A stretch of 64,000 nt of DNA from SLRI01 sp964402505 (GTDB lineage Bacteria > Pseudomonadota > Alphaproteobacteria > Geminicoccales > Geminicoccaceae). A program made the translations under genes and the position numbers. Location of the stretch: contig CAYOCP010000010.1 in assembly GCA_964402505.1 (NCBI GenBank), positions 62,001 to 126,000 on the forward strand, in the 5' to 3' direction. The stretch's first letter is position 1; each line of letters starts with the position of its first letter. Shown here piece after piece: positions 63,722 through 64,000 of this stretch. Under the pieces are notes generated by a model. That model ran no database searches and was not told the DNA's origin. It was given only the letters and a program-made list of their open reading frames with translations.

Positions 63722-64000
63722 CCGGCCGCGTTCAGGGCAGGATCGCCCTCGTCCTCGGCGGCGCCCGCGGCATCGGCGCCGGCATCGCCGAAAGGCTCGC
63801 CGAGGAAGGGGCCGAGGTCGTCATCGGCGACCGCCGCACCGAGCTCGGCGAAGCCACCGCGAGGCGCATCGGCGGCAGCTTCGTCGCCTGTGACGTAGGC
63901 GAGCCCGAGGCGATCGAGGCCGCGGTCGACGGCACCGCCGGCCGCTTCGGCCGCCTCGACATCCTGGCCCAGAACGCCGGCATCTTCCCGATGAACGAAA
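63718..64000 (+). CDS. SDR-family oxidoreductase, cut by the window edge
   Basis: The first 94 residues of a short-chain dehydrogenase. The NAD(P)-binding GxxxGxG is in LVLGGARGIGAGIAERLA, an acidic GDRR at the end of strand 2 suggests NAD rather than NADP preference, and LAQNAG is the family NNAG equivalent. The rest lies beyond 64000. It is translationally coupled to the SelA-like gene. Confidence 0.9.
   Translation, partial: MTGRVQGRIALVLGGARGIGAGIAERLAEEGAEVVIGDRRTELGEATARRIGGSFVACDVGEPEAIEAAVDGTAGRFGRLDILAQNAGIFPMNE

Overview
The window reads as a chromosomal segment of a high-G+C alphaproteobacterium, probably in or near Rhodospirillales. The evidence is the codon use, the ribosomal/GTPase/proline block rplU-rpmA-obgE-proB-proA-nadD-rsfS-rlmH, alphaproteobacterial-type CpaD and CpaE proteins, 4TM/12TM fused TRAP permeases and many sugar-type ABC cassettes. 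Family-level placement is inference. Genes are densely packed, often with 4-base ATGA, GTGA, CTGA or TTGA overlaps. Both window edges cut a gene.

Layout. 1-3.4 kb: an edge-truncated membrane protein, a GMC oxidoreductase, a 33-residue membrane peptide and a universal stress protein. 3.4-7.1 kb (minus): a TAXI-TRAP transporter. 7.3-11.7 kb (plus): propionyl-CoA carboxylase subunits (pccB, pccA) and an orphan amino-acid-type binding protein. 11.7-17.8 kb (minus): a PBP4-type peptidase, a stand-alone CoxL-like molybdoenzyme, an M48 lipoprotein protease and a nuclease-like protein, followed by tRNA-Arg(CCT). 18-20.6 kb (plus): a cupin, a sugar isomerase and a Gfo/Idh dehydrogenase. They face a minus-strand sugar ABC cassette (21.1-23.9 kb) across a 520-base gene-free stretch that carries five phased dyads. 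24.0-29.6 kb: remnants of a higBA toxin-antitoxin pair, an LVIVD beta-propeller gene preceded by three abutting stem-loops, and a second ABC cassette.

29.8-36.5 kb: a complete nine-gene N-type ATPase operon (atpDCQRBEFAG), an alternative rotary ATPase that lacks a delta gene. 36.5-42.4 kb: the conserved rplU-to-rlmH block, driven by a strong sigma70-like promoter that overlaps the atpG stop codon. 42.4-46.8 kb: a divergent amino-sugar and peptidoglycan-recycling cluster (NagB-II-like, GlcNAc kinase, MurQ, NagA). 46.9-56.8 kb: a Tad/Flp pilus operon from a TadD-like TPR/SPOR lipoprotein and Flp pilin through CpaA-F, TadB and TadC. 57.4-64 kb: an isolated fliW, a third sugar ABC cassette, two tandem crcB fluoride channels, a SelA-like PLP enzyme and the start of an SDR dehydrogenase.

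The lifestyle suggested is that of a nutrient-scavenging, surface-attaching heterotroph: three CUT2-type sugar importers plus a TRAP system, recycling of its own wall sugars, Tad pili, and a second ATPase in addition to the housekeeping enzyme presumed elsewhere. The least explained features are the helically phased dyad array at 20666-20813, the three contiguous stem-loops at 25801-25887 with a covarying partner hairpin at 24480-24510, and two successive CTGA start/stop junctions in the nadD-rsfS-rlmH run.
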